This document shows, one piece after another, positions 10,268 through 19,062 of a DNA stretch of 64,000 nt. The position numbers and the translations under genes are program-made. The DNA is from Bacteroidota bacterium (GTDB lineage Bacteria; Bacteroidota; Bacteroidia; Bacteroidales; UBA4417). The DNA lies in NCBI GenBank assembly GCA_022711175.1, contig JAKLFM010000012.1, forward strand, positions 1 to 64,000, written 5' to 3'. Under the pieces are notes generated by a model. The model was not told where the DNA came from. It did no database searches and saw nothing but the letters and a program-made list of their open reading frames with translations. The stretch's first letter is position 1; each line of letters opens with the position of its first letter.

Positions 10268-10966
10268 ATGATTCAGGTAGTTATTGTTAGAATTGCTGAT
10301 TACAGTACCGAAGCACAAACGGTTCATAGTCTCACAAGCACTCTGCCGCTGCCTGTTCAAAGTAAACTAGGTAAGATCTCGAACCCGGTAAACAGAACCC
10401 GGTCAGCAATAGGTGAATTGCTTTCGAGCTGGGCACTCTCCAGGTTTAAAGGAATTAAACCCGGTGAAGCTGTAATCTCGTACGGAAAAAACGGTAAACC
10501 TTTTCTCGAAAGCCACCCCGATATCCATTTCAATATTTCGCATTCGGGCGAATATGTTGTATGCGCTGTTGCTGACCATGAAGTTGGAATTGATGTTGAG
10601 CGTGTAAGAGCCTATAACCATAGGGTAGCCGAAAGGTTCTTCTCAAAAGCCGAACTCGCCGACCTGGAGGCACTCGAAGGTGAAAACCGGCTGAACTACT
10701 TCTTCGTTTTATGGACAATTAAGGAAAGCTATCTGAAAGCGCTGGGGCGAGGCCTCACCAAAAGCCTTAGTTCTTTTACTGTTGCAGGCAATGGCGACGG
10801 GTACTATATCAGTGAAAATTCTGAAACCTTAAATTATTCTGTCAAAAGTCTGGTACTCCCCGGTGGTTATTACCTTGCAGTCTGCATTAAAGGATTTTCA
10901 GCAGAAGTATTGGTAAATAGTATTACCTTGTCCGAAATTTCGGAACATTTATCCGCCGGAATTTGA
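10268..10966 (+). CDS. 4'-phosphopantetheinyl transferase, Sfp type
   Basis: This 232-residue protein carries the two conserved motifs of Sfp/AcpT-type transferases: VGIDVERV (about residues 107-114; the aspartate and glutamate bind magnesium) and LWTIKESYLKALGRGL. The upstream FNISHSGEY segment is also typical. It would move the phosphopantetheine arm from coenzyme A to a carrier protein in the cytoplasm. The length fits the Sfp class rather than the short AcpS class. ATG 10268 was chosen; a TTG at 10220 inside the dipeptidase gene would add 16 unlikely residues. No polyketide or peptide synthase is nearby, so the target is probably the fatty-acid carrier protein or a distant cluster. Confidence 0.92.
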   Translation: MIQVVIVRIADYSTEAQTVHSLTSTLPLPVQSKLGKISNPVNRTRSAIGELLSSWALSRFKGIKPGEAVISYGKNGKPFLESHPDIHFNISHSGEYVVCAVADHEVGIDVERVRAYNHRVAERFFSKAELADLEALEGENRLNYFFVLWTIKESYLKALGRGLTKSLSSFTVAGNGDGYYISENSETLNYSVKSLVLPGGYYLAVCIKGFSAEVLVNSITLSEISEHLSAGI

Positions 10967-11003
10967 AGTCCTGGTTATTGTAAAATTAAACCATCTGAAT
11001 GTC

Positions 11004-11888
11004 ATGACGAGAAATGTTGCACTGGCATTATCAGGAGGAGGTGCACGAGGAATTGCCCACATTGGCGTTATTGAAGAACTGCAGCAGCGCGGTTTCAATA
11101 TTACTTCAATAGCAGGAACTTCGATGGGGGCGCTCATTGGTGGTATTTATGCCAAAGGCAATTTGGCCGAATTTAAGGAGTGGCTTCTATCCATTACCCG
11201 CATGGAGATTATCAGGTTCCTCGACCTTACCACCGCCAAAGGGGGAATGGTGAAAGGGGAGAAGATAGTACAGGCCATCAGTCATTTTGTGGGCGATATG
11301 CGCATCGAGGATCTTAGTATTCCGTATGCCGCTGTTGCCGTTGATCTCAAAAGACACGAGGAGATCATCTATACTCGGGGCAACCTTATGGAGGCCATCA
11401 GGGCATCAATATCAATCCCGACAGTCTTTCTGCCGGTGCGCAAAGGCGATTCGCTGCTGGTTGACGGTGGTGTGCTGAACCCTTTGCCAATAAACAGGGT
11501 ACAACGCATAAAAGGTGATATACTTGTGGCTGTGAATGTAAATGCAAATATTCCTTTCGAACTTCAGCCTCCAAATCCCGAACATACCGAATTCGAAAAA
11601 GGATATCACAAGGTACTGGAAATATTGAACTCCCGGTGGTCGGAAATGATACATTCGGGCAGGAAGAAGGATTTAAAAAATGAAAAAGCTGCTGGATTGT
11701 TCGATGTGATAGCCGAGAGTATAAACCTGATGCAGGACCGGCTGATGCGCGATGCCATCCTGGAACATAAACCCGAAATTCTTATCGAGGTTTCGAACCA
11801 TATGTCAACCATATTCGACTTCTACAAAGCCGAAATGATCATAGAAGAAGGGAGAAAAGCCGCAGCAAAGGCTCTATCCGGGTTCTGA
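11004..11888 (+). CDS. Patatin-like phospholipase (RssA-like)
   Basis: The 294-residue protein begins with the patatin fold directly. The oxyanion hole is LSGGGARGIAHIG (about 9-21), the serine nucleophile lies in IAGTSMGALIG (about 37-47), and the catalytic aspartate in LVDGGVLNPLP (about 152-162). There is no signal peptide, so it is probably a cytoplasmic or membrane-associated lipid acyl hydrolase. It resembles the short RssA/YchK type more than outer-membrane fused patatins. It follows the phosphopantetheinyl transferase gene by 37 bases on the same strand and may be co-transcribed. Its natural substrate is unknown. Confidence 0.92.
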   Translation: MTRNVALALSGGGARGIAHIGVIEELQQRGFNITSIAGTSMGALIGGIYAKGNLAEFKEWLLSITRMEIIRFLDLTTAKGGMVKGEKIVQAISHFVGDMRIEDLSIPYAAVAVDLKRHEEIIYTRGNLMEAIRASISIPTVFLPVRKGDSLLVDGGVLNPLPINRVQRIKGDILVAVNVNANIPFELQPPNPEHTEFEKGYHKVLEILNSRWSEMIHSGRKKDLKNEKAAGLFDVIAESINLMQDRLMRDAILEHKPEILIEVSNHMSTIFDFYKAEMIIEEGRKAAAKALSGF

Positions 11889-11903
11889 AATTGAAATATG
11901 GCC

Positions 11904-11930
11904 AGCTTTTTGCATAATGCAAGTAAAGCT
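11904..11930. terminator. Imperfect hairpin between convergent genes
   Basis: AGCTTT-TTGCAT pairs with ATGCAA-GT-AAAGCT through 12 base pairs with a two-base bulge, 15 bases after the patatin stop. The T-run is missing, so termination is only a suggestion. Confidence 0.3.
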
Positions 11931-12005
11931 GTAGAAAATCTAAATCAGATGATTGGATTCGAATCTCATCCGTCCGTCAAACAGAACAGCAAGTGGTTGT
12001 ATCGG

Positions 12006-12611
12006 TTATTTCCGCCTCAGCAATATGTTGTAGAGTAGTTCCCGGGCCCTGAAAAGTCTCACTTTTACTGTACTTTCGGGCATACCGAGTTGCGAGGCAA
12101 TTTCTTCGATTGATTTTTCCTCAAAGTAAAACTGTTGAATCAACTCTCGATAGTGAGGTTTAAGCGTTTCCACAATTTTCCGCAGTTGCCGCGCCTGTTG
12201 TTTTGATATCAGCACCTCTTCGGGCCCGGGACCCGGGCTTGGGATTTCGGAGGGATGCATGAGTGGTTCATCAATGGCTTCAGCGTTGTCCTCAGTTTCT
12301 TTTCCATTATCCTTGTGGAGGCGCCGGAGGTGATCAATGCAGTTGTTCATGCCTATCCTGAAGAGCCAGGTGCTAAATGCAAACTGAGGCGTATATTGAT
12401 CAAGCTTGTTGAATGCCCTGCTGAAAGCCTCCATGGTAAGGTCGTCGGCATCACTGGCATCGCCGGTCATGTTGAGCAGCGTGGCGTATAAAGATTCATA
12501 ATTGTTGGCCAGCAACTCGGCATATGCCTTACGGTCGCCGGTCTCAAGTGCCCGTTTCACTAATTTCTGGTCGCGCAGGGCTTTATCGGTAGGAGTTGGT
12601 GTTATCTCCAT
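12006..12611 (-). CDS. RNA polymerase sigma factor, ECF subfamily
   Basis: This 201-residue sigma factor has region 2 (DADDLTMEAFSRAFNKL and FSTWLFRIGMNNCIDHLRR) and region 4 (IEEIASQLGMPESTVKVRLFRARELL in sequence order), joined by an acidic, proline-rich linker (about 105-135) with PSEIPSPGPGPEE. The last feature resembles SigE-like ECF factors of Bacteroidota. No anti-sigma gene is adjacent. Its start overlaps the end of the upstream glycosyltransferase gene by 10 bases, so the two are translationally coupled and probably in one operon. What it controls cannot be read here. Confidence 0.93.
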   Translation of the reverse strand: MEITPTPTDKALRDQKLVKRALETGDRKAYAELLANNYESLYATLLNMTGDASDADDLTMEAFSRAFNKLDQYTPQFAFSTWLFRIGMNNCIDHLRRLHKDNGKETEDNAEAIDEPLMHPSEIPSPGPGPEEVLISKQQARQLRKIVETLKPHYRELIQQFYFEEKSIEEIASQLGMPESTVKVRLFRARELLYNILLRRK

Positions 12612-13738
12612 TTCGGCGGCTTATAAAACGAGTTGGTCAGCACCAGCACAGGTGTGAGCAGTAGCATGAAAATCTCGAAAAACGGAACCATGAATAGGAA
12701 TTCTTTTTCAGCTAAACGTCGCATAATCTTTTGAACGATAAATAGTTGCGAAAGTATTCTGAATGCTGCCAATCCAATCACAATGTAAGGCATATACCAC
12801 ATAACCAGCAGAAAAATGGTAATAGCATAAAAAAGAAATTGCGTGATTCCGTTTAGCGCCAGCAGGAACCGATGTCCCATTTTGTAATGAACACCTGAAG
12901 TGAGATGGCGCCTTTTCTGTCGCACCCACAACCTGAAACTTGTCTTGGGTACCGACAATGTGTGGCTGTCCTTACGCAATTCCACGCGCGTATTCTTTGC
13001 CGTTGCTGCCTTATTTATAAATAAATCGTCGTCGCCGGTGCGTATGCGGTAATGCGAAATGAAACCGTTATTCCTGTAAAACAACGATTTGCGATAGGCA
13101 AGATTCCTTCCAACGCCCATATAGGGTACTCCGGCTAAAGCAAAACCCATATACTGCATGGCTATACGTAAAGTGTCGAACCTGATGAACCTGTTGAGCA
13201 GGTTGTTCTTGCGTTCGTAAGCACCGTAGCCCAGCACTATTTCGGTTCCGAAAGTAAAGTTGGAAGCCATTTTTCTCAACCAGTCATTGCTGCGAGGTTT
13301 ACAATCGGCATCGGTGAAGAGGCAGATATCATGCTGTGCCGACTTAATCCCGATCGAAAGTGGAAATTTTTTACCTGTGAAAAAATTCAGGTCAGCCGGC
13401 AGGTTTACAATTTTTAGATGCGGATACTCTTTCGACAAATCTTCGAGCAGGTAGTGCGAATCGTCTTCCGATGCATGATTCACAACCACCACTTCATAGT
13501 TTGCATAATCCTGCTGAAGAAAAAGAGGCAGATTATCCCTGAGGTTGTAATACTCGTCGCGGGCACAAATGATTACCGAAACAGGCTCGTCCTTGCGGAT
13601 GAAATCGTTTTTCTGTTTGAAGAAGGCAACGCGGGCAAAAAAGCCCCAGTAAAAGATAAGTTGAATAACAACAGTGATCGCCAGCAAACTCAACAAAAGA
13701 AACATTAACGGTTGCTGCGAATAGTACTCGATAAGCAT
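12602..13738 (-). CDS. Membrane-bound glycosyltransferase family 2
   Basis: The 378-residue protein starts with a membrane segment (PLMFLLLSLLAITVVIQLIF) and continues into a GT2 GT-A domain: VSVIICARDEYYNLRDNL, the DxD-type motif LFTDADCKP (about 130-138), RTGDDDLFINKA and VRQKRRHLTSG, which resembles the QxxRW acceptor motif. Three hydrophobic segments close the C-terminus. This arrangement suits processive or lipid-directed sugar transfer at the inner membrane. The ATG at 13738 is preferred over a TTG at 13759 because a -7 box sits at 13757-13764. It is overlapped by the downstream sigma factor gene. Product unknown. Confidence 0.88.
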   Translation of the reverse strand: MLIEYYSQQPLMFLLLSLLAITVVIQLIFYWGFFARVAFFKQKNDFIRKDEPVSVIICARDEYYNLRDNLPLFLQQDYANYEVVVVNHASEDDSHYLLEDLSKEYPHLKIVNLPADLNFFTGKKFPLSIGIKSAQHDICLFTDADCKPRSNDWLRKMASNFTFGTEIVLGYGAYERKNNLLNRFIRFDTLRIAMQYMGFALAGVPYMGVGRNLAYRKSLFYRNNGFISHYRIRTGDDDLFINKAATAKNTRVELRKDSHTLSVPKTSFRLWVRQKRRHLTSGVHYKMGHRFLLALNGITQFLFYAITIFLLVMWYMPYIVIGLAAFRILSQLFIVQKIMRRLAEKEFLFMVPFFEIFMLLLTPVLVLTNSFYKPPKWR

Positions 13739-13756
13739 AGAAGCGTGATTGGATAA

Positions 13757-13764
13757 CAAAAGTA
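13757..13764 (-). promoter_or_regulatory. Bacteroidota -7 element (TACTTTTG)
   Basis: Minus strand TACTTTTG lies about 18 bases before the chosen GT2 start at 13738. With the plus-strand box at 13789-13796 it forms a compact divergent promoter pair. Confidence 0.5.
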
Positions 13765-13788
13765 TTTATTCTGATATGAATTAAGCGC

Positions 13789-13796
13789 TATCTTTG
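13789..13796 (+). promoter_or_regulatory. Bacteroidota -7 element (TATCTTTG)
   Basis: TATCTTTG fits TAnnTTTG and lies 111 bases before tgt, pointing away from the GT2 promoter. It would give tgt a leader of about 105 bases. Confidence 0.45.
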
Positions 13797-13907
13797 GAAA
13801 AAGTTTATAACAGGTTTTAGGTTTTCTAAGTATTTGATGTACAATGCTTTATTTCCAAGCCTGAATTCTGCTGTTAATCTTGTCAGGAATAAATACTATG
13901 CTGTTTC

Positions 13908-15038
13908 ATGCATTTTGAAATAAAGGCCCGCGATACTGGTTCATCTGCCCGCCGCGGACAAATTACCACCGGTCACGGCATTATTGATACACCGGCATTT
14001 ATGCCTGTTGGCACAGCCGGTACAGTAAAAGCCGTGCATTTTCGTGAACTTCGCGACGACATCAAAGCTCAGATAATTCTCGGCAATACTTATCACCTTT
14101 TCCTGCGTCCGGGGCTCAACACCATTGAACAAGCCGGCGGCATTCATAAATTCAATGGCTGGAACGGACCCATGTTGACCGACAGCGGAGGCTACCAGGT
14201 GTATTCGCTTGCCGAGCGCCGCAAACTGCAAAACGACGGTGTGATTTTTCATTCGCACATTGACGGAAGCCGGCACACCTTTACTCCCGAAATAGTGGTT
14301 GATATCCAGCGCAGTATTGGCGCCGATATCATCATGGCTTTTGATGAATGCACGCCATATCCGTGCGATTACAATTATGCAAAACGATCAATGGCCCTAA
14401 CCCACCAATGGCTTGACAGGTGCATGATACAATTTCGCACCACCGAACTTCGTTATGGCTACCAGCAATCGCTTTTTCCGATCGTTCAGGGCAGTGTTTA
14501 CCGTGACCTGCGCATACAATCGGCCGAAGAAATTGCCGGTTATAATGCCGATGGCAATGCAATCGGCGGACTTTCGGTTGGCGAACCTGTTGAACAGTTG
14601 TATGAGATGACGGAACTAGTATGCGGCATATTACCAGCCGATCGTCCGCGCTATCTCATGGGAGTTGGTACGCCGGCCAATATACTGGAAAGCATCGCTC
14701 TCGGCATTGATATGTTCGACTGTGTAATGCCTACGCGGAACGGGCGAAACGGAATGCTTTTTACCGGTGAAGGCATTATCAATATTAAAAACGAAAAATG
14801 GAAAGCTGATTTTTCACCCATTGATGAAGCAGGAACCACATATGTTGATAGTGAATACTCAAAAGCCTACCTAAGGCATTTATTTACGGCAGGCGAAATG
14901 CTTGGCCCAATGATTGCCAGTATTCACAACCTGGCATTCTACCAGTGGCTCGTCCGCGAAGCTCGTCATCACATCGAAACCGGTGATTACAGCACCTGGA
15001 AGGACATGATGGTGAAAAAAGTGACAAGAAGAATTTAA
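13908..15038 (+). CDS. tgt: Queuine/preQ1 tRNA-guanine transglycosylase
   Basis: This 376-residue enzyme swaps guanine 34 for preQ1 in tRNAs with GUN anticodons. The substrate loop is LTDSGGYQVYSL (about 88-99), the nucleophilic and base-binding aspartates are in MAFDECTPYP and FDCVMPTRNGRNG, and GGLSVGEP is conserved. Oddly, where most bacterial Tgt proteins have a CxCxxC zinc site before AYLxHL, this one reads EAGTTYVDSEYSKAYLRHL with no cysteine; only the later histidine of IHNL remains. I think such loss is common in Bacteroidota relatives, but this is from memory. The fold and catalytic core look complete. The LptF/G gene follows 65 bases downstream. Confidence 0.95.
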   Translation: MHFEIKARDTGSSARRGQITTGHGIIDTPAFMPVGTAGTVKAVHFRELRDDIKAQIILGNTYHLFLRPGLNTIEQAGGIHKFNGWNGPMLTDSGGYQVYSLAERRKLQNDGVIFHSHIDGSRHTFTPEIVVDIQRSIGADIIMAFDECTPYPCDYNYAKRSMALTHQWLDRCMIQFRTTELRYGYQQSLFPIVQGSVYRDLRIQSAEEIAGYNADGNAIGGLSVGEPVEQLYEMTELVCGILPADRPRYLMGVGTPANILESIALGIDMFDCVMPTRNGRNGMLFTGEGIINIKNEKWKADFSPIDEAGTTYVDSEYSKAYLRHLFTAGEMLGPMIASIHNLAFYQWLVREARHHIETGDYSTWKDMMVKKVTRRI

Positions 15039-15103
15039 GGAGAATTCATAAAGGCCATATTAACCTAAATCCATTTCCTAATCCATTATTCAACCACAAC
15101 AGT

Positions 15104-16207
15104 TTGCTGCTCAAGAAGATTGACATATACATCATAAAAAAGTTCCTCGGGACTTTTTTTTACTCCATTCTTTTGCTGGCAGTAATTATCATCATCTTCG
15201 ATATTTCGGAACGTATTGACGATTTCCTCGAAAAAGATGCGCCGTTAAAAGCTATCATATTCGACTATTACCTGAACTTTTTACCCTATTTCGTGAACAT
15301 GTTCAGCGCTTTGTTCACCTTCATTGCGGTGGTGTTTTTTACCTCACGCATGGCTGCAAACACCGAAATCATTGCAATACTCAACAGTGGTGTGAGCTTT
15401 TGGCGGATGCTCAGGCCTTATCTCATTTCGGCTGTAATACTTACCATGTTGTCGTTTGTTTTGATGAATTATATTATTCCGCATACCAACCGTTCGATGC
15501 GCGAATTTGAAAAACGGTATATAAAGAACCCTTTCAGGGTGAAAGACAACAATATACATATGCAAATGGACAATGAAACATTTATATATGTTGAAAGCTA
15601 TAACAATGTGGCAAATGTGGGGTACAGGTTCACGATGGAGAAAATTGACAGTATTGGTTTGCAATTTCGGTTTACATCGGATATGATTTCCTGGGATAGT
15701 ATTGGCGACAAATGGAAATGCAGCAATTATACAATGAGGTTTCTGGGCGGATTGCAGGAGAAACTCATCAGGGGGCGCTCTATTGATACAAACTTCAGTG
15801 CAAAGGGCAATGCTGCGCTGTTCAGTCCTTCGGATTTTGTAATTGATATTGAAGATGCCAAGATTATGACTTACAGGCAGTTGAGTGACTATATAAAACG
15901 TGAAAAGCAACGGGGAAATCCAATAGTAGCAAAATTTGAGGTGGAGAAGTTCAAACGTATTGCATTCCCGTTTGCAAATATCATTCTCACTTTCATTGGA
16001 GTTGCACTATCAAGCCGAAAAGTAAGGGGCGGTATTGGCTTGAATCTTGGCCTGGGAATAGCAATAAGCTTTACTTATATCCTGCTTCTACAGGTTACAT
16101 CAACGTTTGCCATTTTTGGCAACCTGCGACCGGCGCTTGCTTTATGGATACCGAACCTCATATACGGAGTTGTTGCTCTGGTACTTCTCTTGAAAGCGCC
16201 AAAATAG
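15104..16207 (+). CDS. LptF/LptG family permease (YjgP/YjgQ)
   Basis: The 367-residue protein opens with KKIDIYIIKKFLGTFFYSIL, the classic first helix of LptF/LptG. It has three N-terminal membrane segments, a soluble periplasmic beta-jellyroll region (about 130-265), and three C-terminal segments containing FPFANIILTFIGVALSSRK. In the LptB2FG complex these subunits extract lipopolysaccharide from the inner membrane. LptF cannot be told from LptG here. No ATG exists near the N-terminus. The best start is TTG 15104, which gives MLLKKIDIY. It follows tgt on the same strand and a shared transcript is likely. Confidence 0.92.
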   Translation: MLLKKIDIYIIKKFLGTFFYSILLLAVIIIIFDISERIDDFLEKDAPLKAIIFDYYLNFLPYFVNMFSALFTFIAVVFFTSRMAANTEIIAILNSGVSFWRMLRPYLISAVILTMLSFVLMNYIIPHTNRSMREFEKRYIKNPFRVKDNNIHMQMDNETFIYVESYNNVANVGYRFTMEKIDSIGLQFRFTSDMISWDSIGDKWKCSNYTMRFLGGLQEKLIRGRSIDTNFSAKGNAALFSPSDFVIDIEDAKIMTYRQLSDYIKREKQRGNPIVAKFEVEKFKRIAFPFANIILTFIGVALSSRKVRGGIGLNLGLGIAISFTYILLLQVTSTFAIFGNLRPALALWIPNLIYGVVALVLLLKAPK

Positions 16208-16219
16208 GCTGGCAGTATG

Positions 16220-17032
16220 TTATAACTGTCCCTGCCACACAAAGCATGCACTAAACAAGTCCTTTATTTCAGCCTGTTGCCGAAATATTCCATATACCGC
16301 TGATCCGCTTCCGCTCATGGCAGCATAAAGGGCGCCTGCATCGAGCAGTTGTTGCTTGATCAGGTCAATTTCAGGGTGCCTGGTAAAAACCGATTCCTCA
16401 AAATCGTTCATCAACACTTTCAGCCACCCGGCAATTGGTTTGTGTATGATATCGCCGGGGTGCAAATCTTTTACCTTTGGCGTCACACCCGAGTAGGCTT
16501 CTGCCGTGGAGATATGCACTTCGGGTTTCACAATGACAAGATAAAGCCCAGAAAGGTTAAGGTTAATGGGTTCGGTAATCTCTCCCCGCCCGGTAGCCAA
16601 CGAAGGTCGGTTAGTGATAAAAAAAGGGCAATCCATGCCTAATTTGACGGCTAAAGCTTCAAGTTCAATGTCACTGAGCCTGAGACGAAACAATTGGTTC
16701 AGGGCTTTTAGCGTGAAGGCGGCATCGGCCGAACCACCTCCCAAACCGGCACCGGCAGGTATTATTTTATGGAGGTGAAGTCTCACCGGTCCGATGTTAT
16801 ATGCCTCAGCCAGCAGTTTCCAGGCTTTAAAGCAGAGGTTTTCTTCTTCTGCTCCTGGAAGCTGTATCCCGCTGAAGGTAAATTCATTGTACCCTGATGC
16901 GGATGGCAATACCTCAAGAACATCACAAAGCGGAACCGGGTACATCACAGTTTCAAGGGTATGGTAACCACTTGGCAATTTGCCGGTTATCGATAATCCC
17001 AGGTTTATTTTGCAGTTGGGGAAGCTTATCAT
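16220..17032 (-). CDS. ispE: 4-diphosphocytidyl-2-C-methyl-D-erythritol kinase
   Basis: This 270-residue GHMP kinase catalyses the ATP-dependent step four of the MEP isoprenoid pathway. It begins MISFPNCKINLGLSITGKL, then GYHTLETVMYPVPLCD, as in IspE. The ATP loop is PAGAGLGGGSADAAF (about 92-106). MDCPFFI and the C-terminal AAMSGSGSAVYGIF complete the pattern. ATG 17032 was chosen because the longer reading from 17101 adds 23 residues unlike the family. It is convergent with the LptF/G gene, only 12 bases apart, with no clear terminator between. The presence of IspE indicates the MEP rather than the mevalonate route. Confidence 0.95.
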   Translation of the reverse strand: MISFPNCKINLGLSITGKLPSGYHTLETVMYPVPLCDVLEVLPSASGYNEFTFSGIQLPGAEEENLCFKAWKLLAEAYNIGPVRLHLHKIIPAGAGLGGGSADAAFTLKALNQLFRLRLSDIELEALAVKLGMDCPFFITNRPSLATGRGEITEPINLNLSGLYLVIVKPEVHISTAEAYSGVTPKVKDLHPGDIIHKPIAGWLKVLMNDFEESVFTRHPEIDLIKQQLLDAGALYAAMSGSGSAVYGIFRQQAEIKDLFSACFVWQGQL

Positions 17033-17244
17033 TTTGCAAATATCGGTGCACGAATTTAAACTGTTTTTAACAACAGGTGAAGAGAGAATAAATCTGATCA
17101 TATAAAGAGCTGGAAAATAAAAAGTATGACCAATCGTTTAAACAGAGATTAAACTTATGGCTTCTTAGTGCGTCTTATTTTCACAAGGTTATCGGCACGA
17201 CGTCATCAATATATTTCACGAAATCATAAAACAACAATAACATC

Positions 17245-18183
17245 ATGAAAACCACTCATTTAATCAAAACTTCTGCGATGCTGCTTGCCCTGGCAGCAAT
17301 TTCAATTACCGGTTGTAAAAAGGACAACAATCAGGACGAAACCGTTGATACGACTCCAATGCAGCAACTTGCTGTTGACCAGAACAACATGGAAATGAGC
17401 ATTGATGAAGCCACCCGCGACATTGACGGAGTGTTTGCATCAGAGCTCAAGAGCACAGCTTTCGATCATAAAATGCCCTGCAATGTCACTATTGACTCAG
17501 TTTCAGTTAACAACGATACCATAACAGTATTGCTGGTTTATAATGGATTAAACTGCAAAGGCAACCTTAACCGAACAGGTAAAATCGAACTAAAGCGTAA
17601 AATTGGTCAGCGCTGGGGCATCCCCAACAGCTCACTGTCTGCCAGATTTATTGATTATACTGTAACCCGCGTTTCGAACGGCAAATCGTTGACCTTAAAC
17701 GGAAATAAGCTGTTCAGGAATGTTACCGGAGGGTTTGTATTCCTGGTTGGAACACTACAGGATTCCGTCACGTTTGAGACTACCGCTACCTTGCAGGCCG
17801 TATTTGACAACGGCAGTACCCGAAACTGGAATGTGGCCCGCTGCACCACATTCACAGGAAACCAGGACACCCTGCAATTGAGCATCACGGGATTTGGTGC
17901 CAGCGGTACCTACAGTAACCTGGTTATGTGGGGAACCAACCGCGAATCAAATGAATTTTTTACCAGCATAACAACACCTGTCGTTCATAAAGAACTGTGC
18001 GACTGGGATCCATGCTCAGGTGTGAAAGTACATGTTGTTCCGGCCGCATCCGTTTCGACCACTGTAACTTTCGGTTATGATGATAATAATCAGCCTGTTA
18101 CAGGCGATGACTGTCCTACCCGCTTTCGGACTGACTGGGTTAAAAACGGGCAGTCGGGTACAGTTTATCAGCCATTGCCATAA
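17245..18183 (+). CDS. Secreted lipoprotein, unknown function
   Basis: The 312-residue protein starts with a lipoprotein signal (MKTTHLIKTSAMLLALAAIS then ITGCKKDNN), so the cysteine at about residue 24 should be lipidated. The mature part is acidic at first and then beta-rich, with repeated short stretches such as GKIELKRKIGQRWG and TLQAVFDNGSTRNWNVARC, and several cysteines in the last third (CDWDPCSGVK, GDDCPTR). I recognise no family. It has its own gene unit between ispE (divergent) and DUF190 (convergent) and ends in a strong terminator hairpin. Probably an envelope lipoprotein of unknown role. Confidence 0.8.
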   Translation: MKTTHLIKTSAMLLALAAISITGCKKDNNQDETVDTTPMQQLAVDQNNMEMSIDEATRDIDGVFASELKSTAFDHKMPCNVTIDSVSVNNDTITVLLVYNGLNCKGNLNRTGKIELKRKIGQRWGIPNSSLSARFIDYTVTRVSNGKSLTLNGNKLFRNVTGGFVFLVGTLQDSVTFETTATLQAVFDNGSTRNWNVARCTTFTGNQDTLQLSITGFGASGTYSNLVMWGTNRESNEFFTSITTPVVHKELCDWDPCSGVKVHVVPAASVSTTVTFGYDDNNQPVTGDDCPTRFRTDWVKNGQSGTVYQPLP

Positions 18184-18204
18184 AGTTTCGAACTCCTGAT
18201 ATTG

Positions 18205-18234
18205 AAAAGCAGCCTTGAAAAGCTGCTTTTTTTT
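18205..18234 (+). terminator. Rho-independent terminator after the lipoprotein gene
   Basis: AAAAGCAGC (18205-18213) and GCTGCTTTT (18222-18230) form a 9-bp stem with an 8-base loop, followed by an unbroken T-run to 18234. Confidence 0.85.
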
Positions 18235-18280
18235 GTGTAATTCCTTGGATATCCTGTAAATTGTATGCTTTGAAGTTTTG

Positions 18281-18646
18281 TCAACCGAATAGCTTCTTTT
18301 TACTGCCTTGTTTCTGAAGAACAATATTGGCTTTTTCTACGGTAATCATACAGCCGTAAGGTAGTTTTTCGAACCATGGAAGAATCTTTTCAGTGAATTT
18401 TTCAATTTTTTCTGCTTCATCCACAATTTCAATAACAAGTGGCAGTTTTTCGGTAATTTCCCAAAATCTGGCCGAATGTATTTTACTGCTCGAACCATAG
18501 CCCATCACCCCTTTAAGTACTGTAGCACCGGCTAGGCCGTAACGCTTTGCGGTAAAAACAATGGTCTCAGATAATGAAGTATGCCTGAACTTATCGGTAT
18601 TGCTGATAAAAATCCGTAAGAGTTTAGCTTCGCCTTTTATTTCCAT
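18281..18646 (-). CDS. DUF190 family protein (PII-like fold), CrcB partner
   Basis: The 121-residue protein matches DUF190: GEAKLLRIFISNTDKF, then LSETIVFTAKRYGLAGATVL, KGVMGYGSSSKIHSA and LPLVIEIVDEAEKIEKF. These small proteins have a PII-like ferredoxin fold and often sit beside CrcB genes; their job is not established, and a regulatory role for fluoride export is a common guess. Here it starts two bases before the crcB stop signal ends on the same strand (18649), so both form an operon with crcB first. No membrane segment is present, so it is cytoplasmic. Confidence 0.9.
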   Translation of the reverse strand: MEIKGEAKLLRIFISNTDKFRHTSLSETIVFTAKRYGLAGATVLKGVMGYGSSSKIHSARFWEITEKLPLVIEIVDEAEKIEKFTEKILPWFEKLPYGCMITVEKANIVLQKQGSKKKLFG

Positions 18647-18648
18647 GA

Positions 18649-19026
18649 TTAGAACATTTTTGTGATCATGTTGCCGAAATAAGTTGCCAGTATGCCTATA
18701 AAAACGCTCAGCGATGAGTACAATGCAAACTGGAGAATATTACCGTCGCGCAACAAGGCCAGGTTTTCGTTGGTAAAAGTTGAAAAGGTGGTAAAACCGC
18801 CGCAAAACCCAACGGTGAGAAACATTCTGAGACCTGCGTCAGCCAGATTGCCGCGTTCGGTCAGGCCGTAGATGATGCCAATGAGAAAGCAACCCAAGAT
18901 GTTTACAATGAAAGTTCCGTAAGGAAACGCCGAGAGCACAGCACTTTGCACAAAACGCGAAACCAGGAAACGCGATATACCGCCAATGAAACTTCCCGTC
19001 CCGATAAGTAAAAGTATCCTGGTCAT
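18649..19026 (-). CDS. crcB: Fluoride ion channel CrcB/Fluc
   Basis: This 125-residue protein has four membrane segments in the Fluc pattern: GTGSFIGGISRFLVSRFVQ at the N-terminus, FPYGTFIVNILGCFLIG with the conserved Asn, and LTVGFCGGFTTFSTFTNE, which carries the phenylalanine box and sodium-binding turn. Fluc channels work as dual-topology dimers that let fluoride leave the cytoplasm. The DUF190 gene follows directly. The gap to the upstream acyl-CoA ligase gene is only 36 bases, too short for a fluoride riboswitch, so expression is probably shared with that gene. Confidence 0.95.
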   Translation of the reverse strand: MTRILLLIGTGSFIGGISRFLVSRFVQSAVLSAFPYGTFIVNILGCFLIGIIYGLTERGNLADAGLRMFLTVGFCGGFTTFSTFTNENLALLRDGNILQFALYSSLSVFIGILATYFGNMITKMF

Positions 19027-19062
19027 TTCAGAAGAATGAATCGTTTTAATCCTATATAAAAA

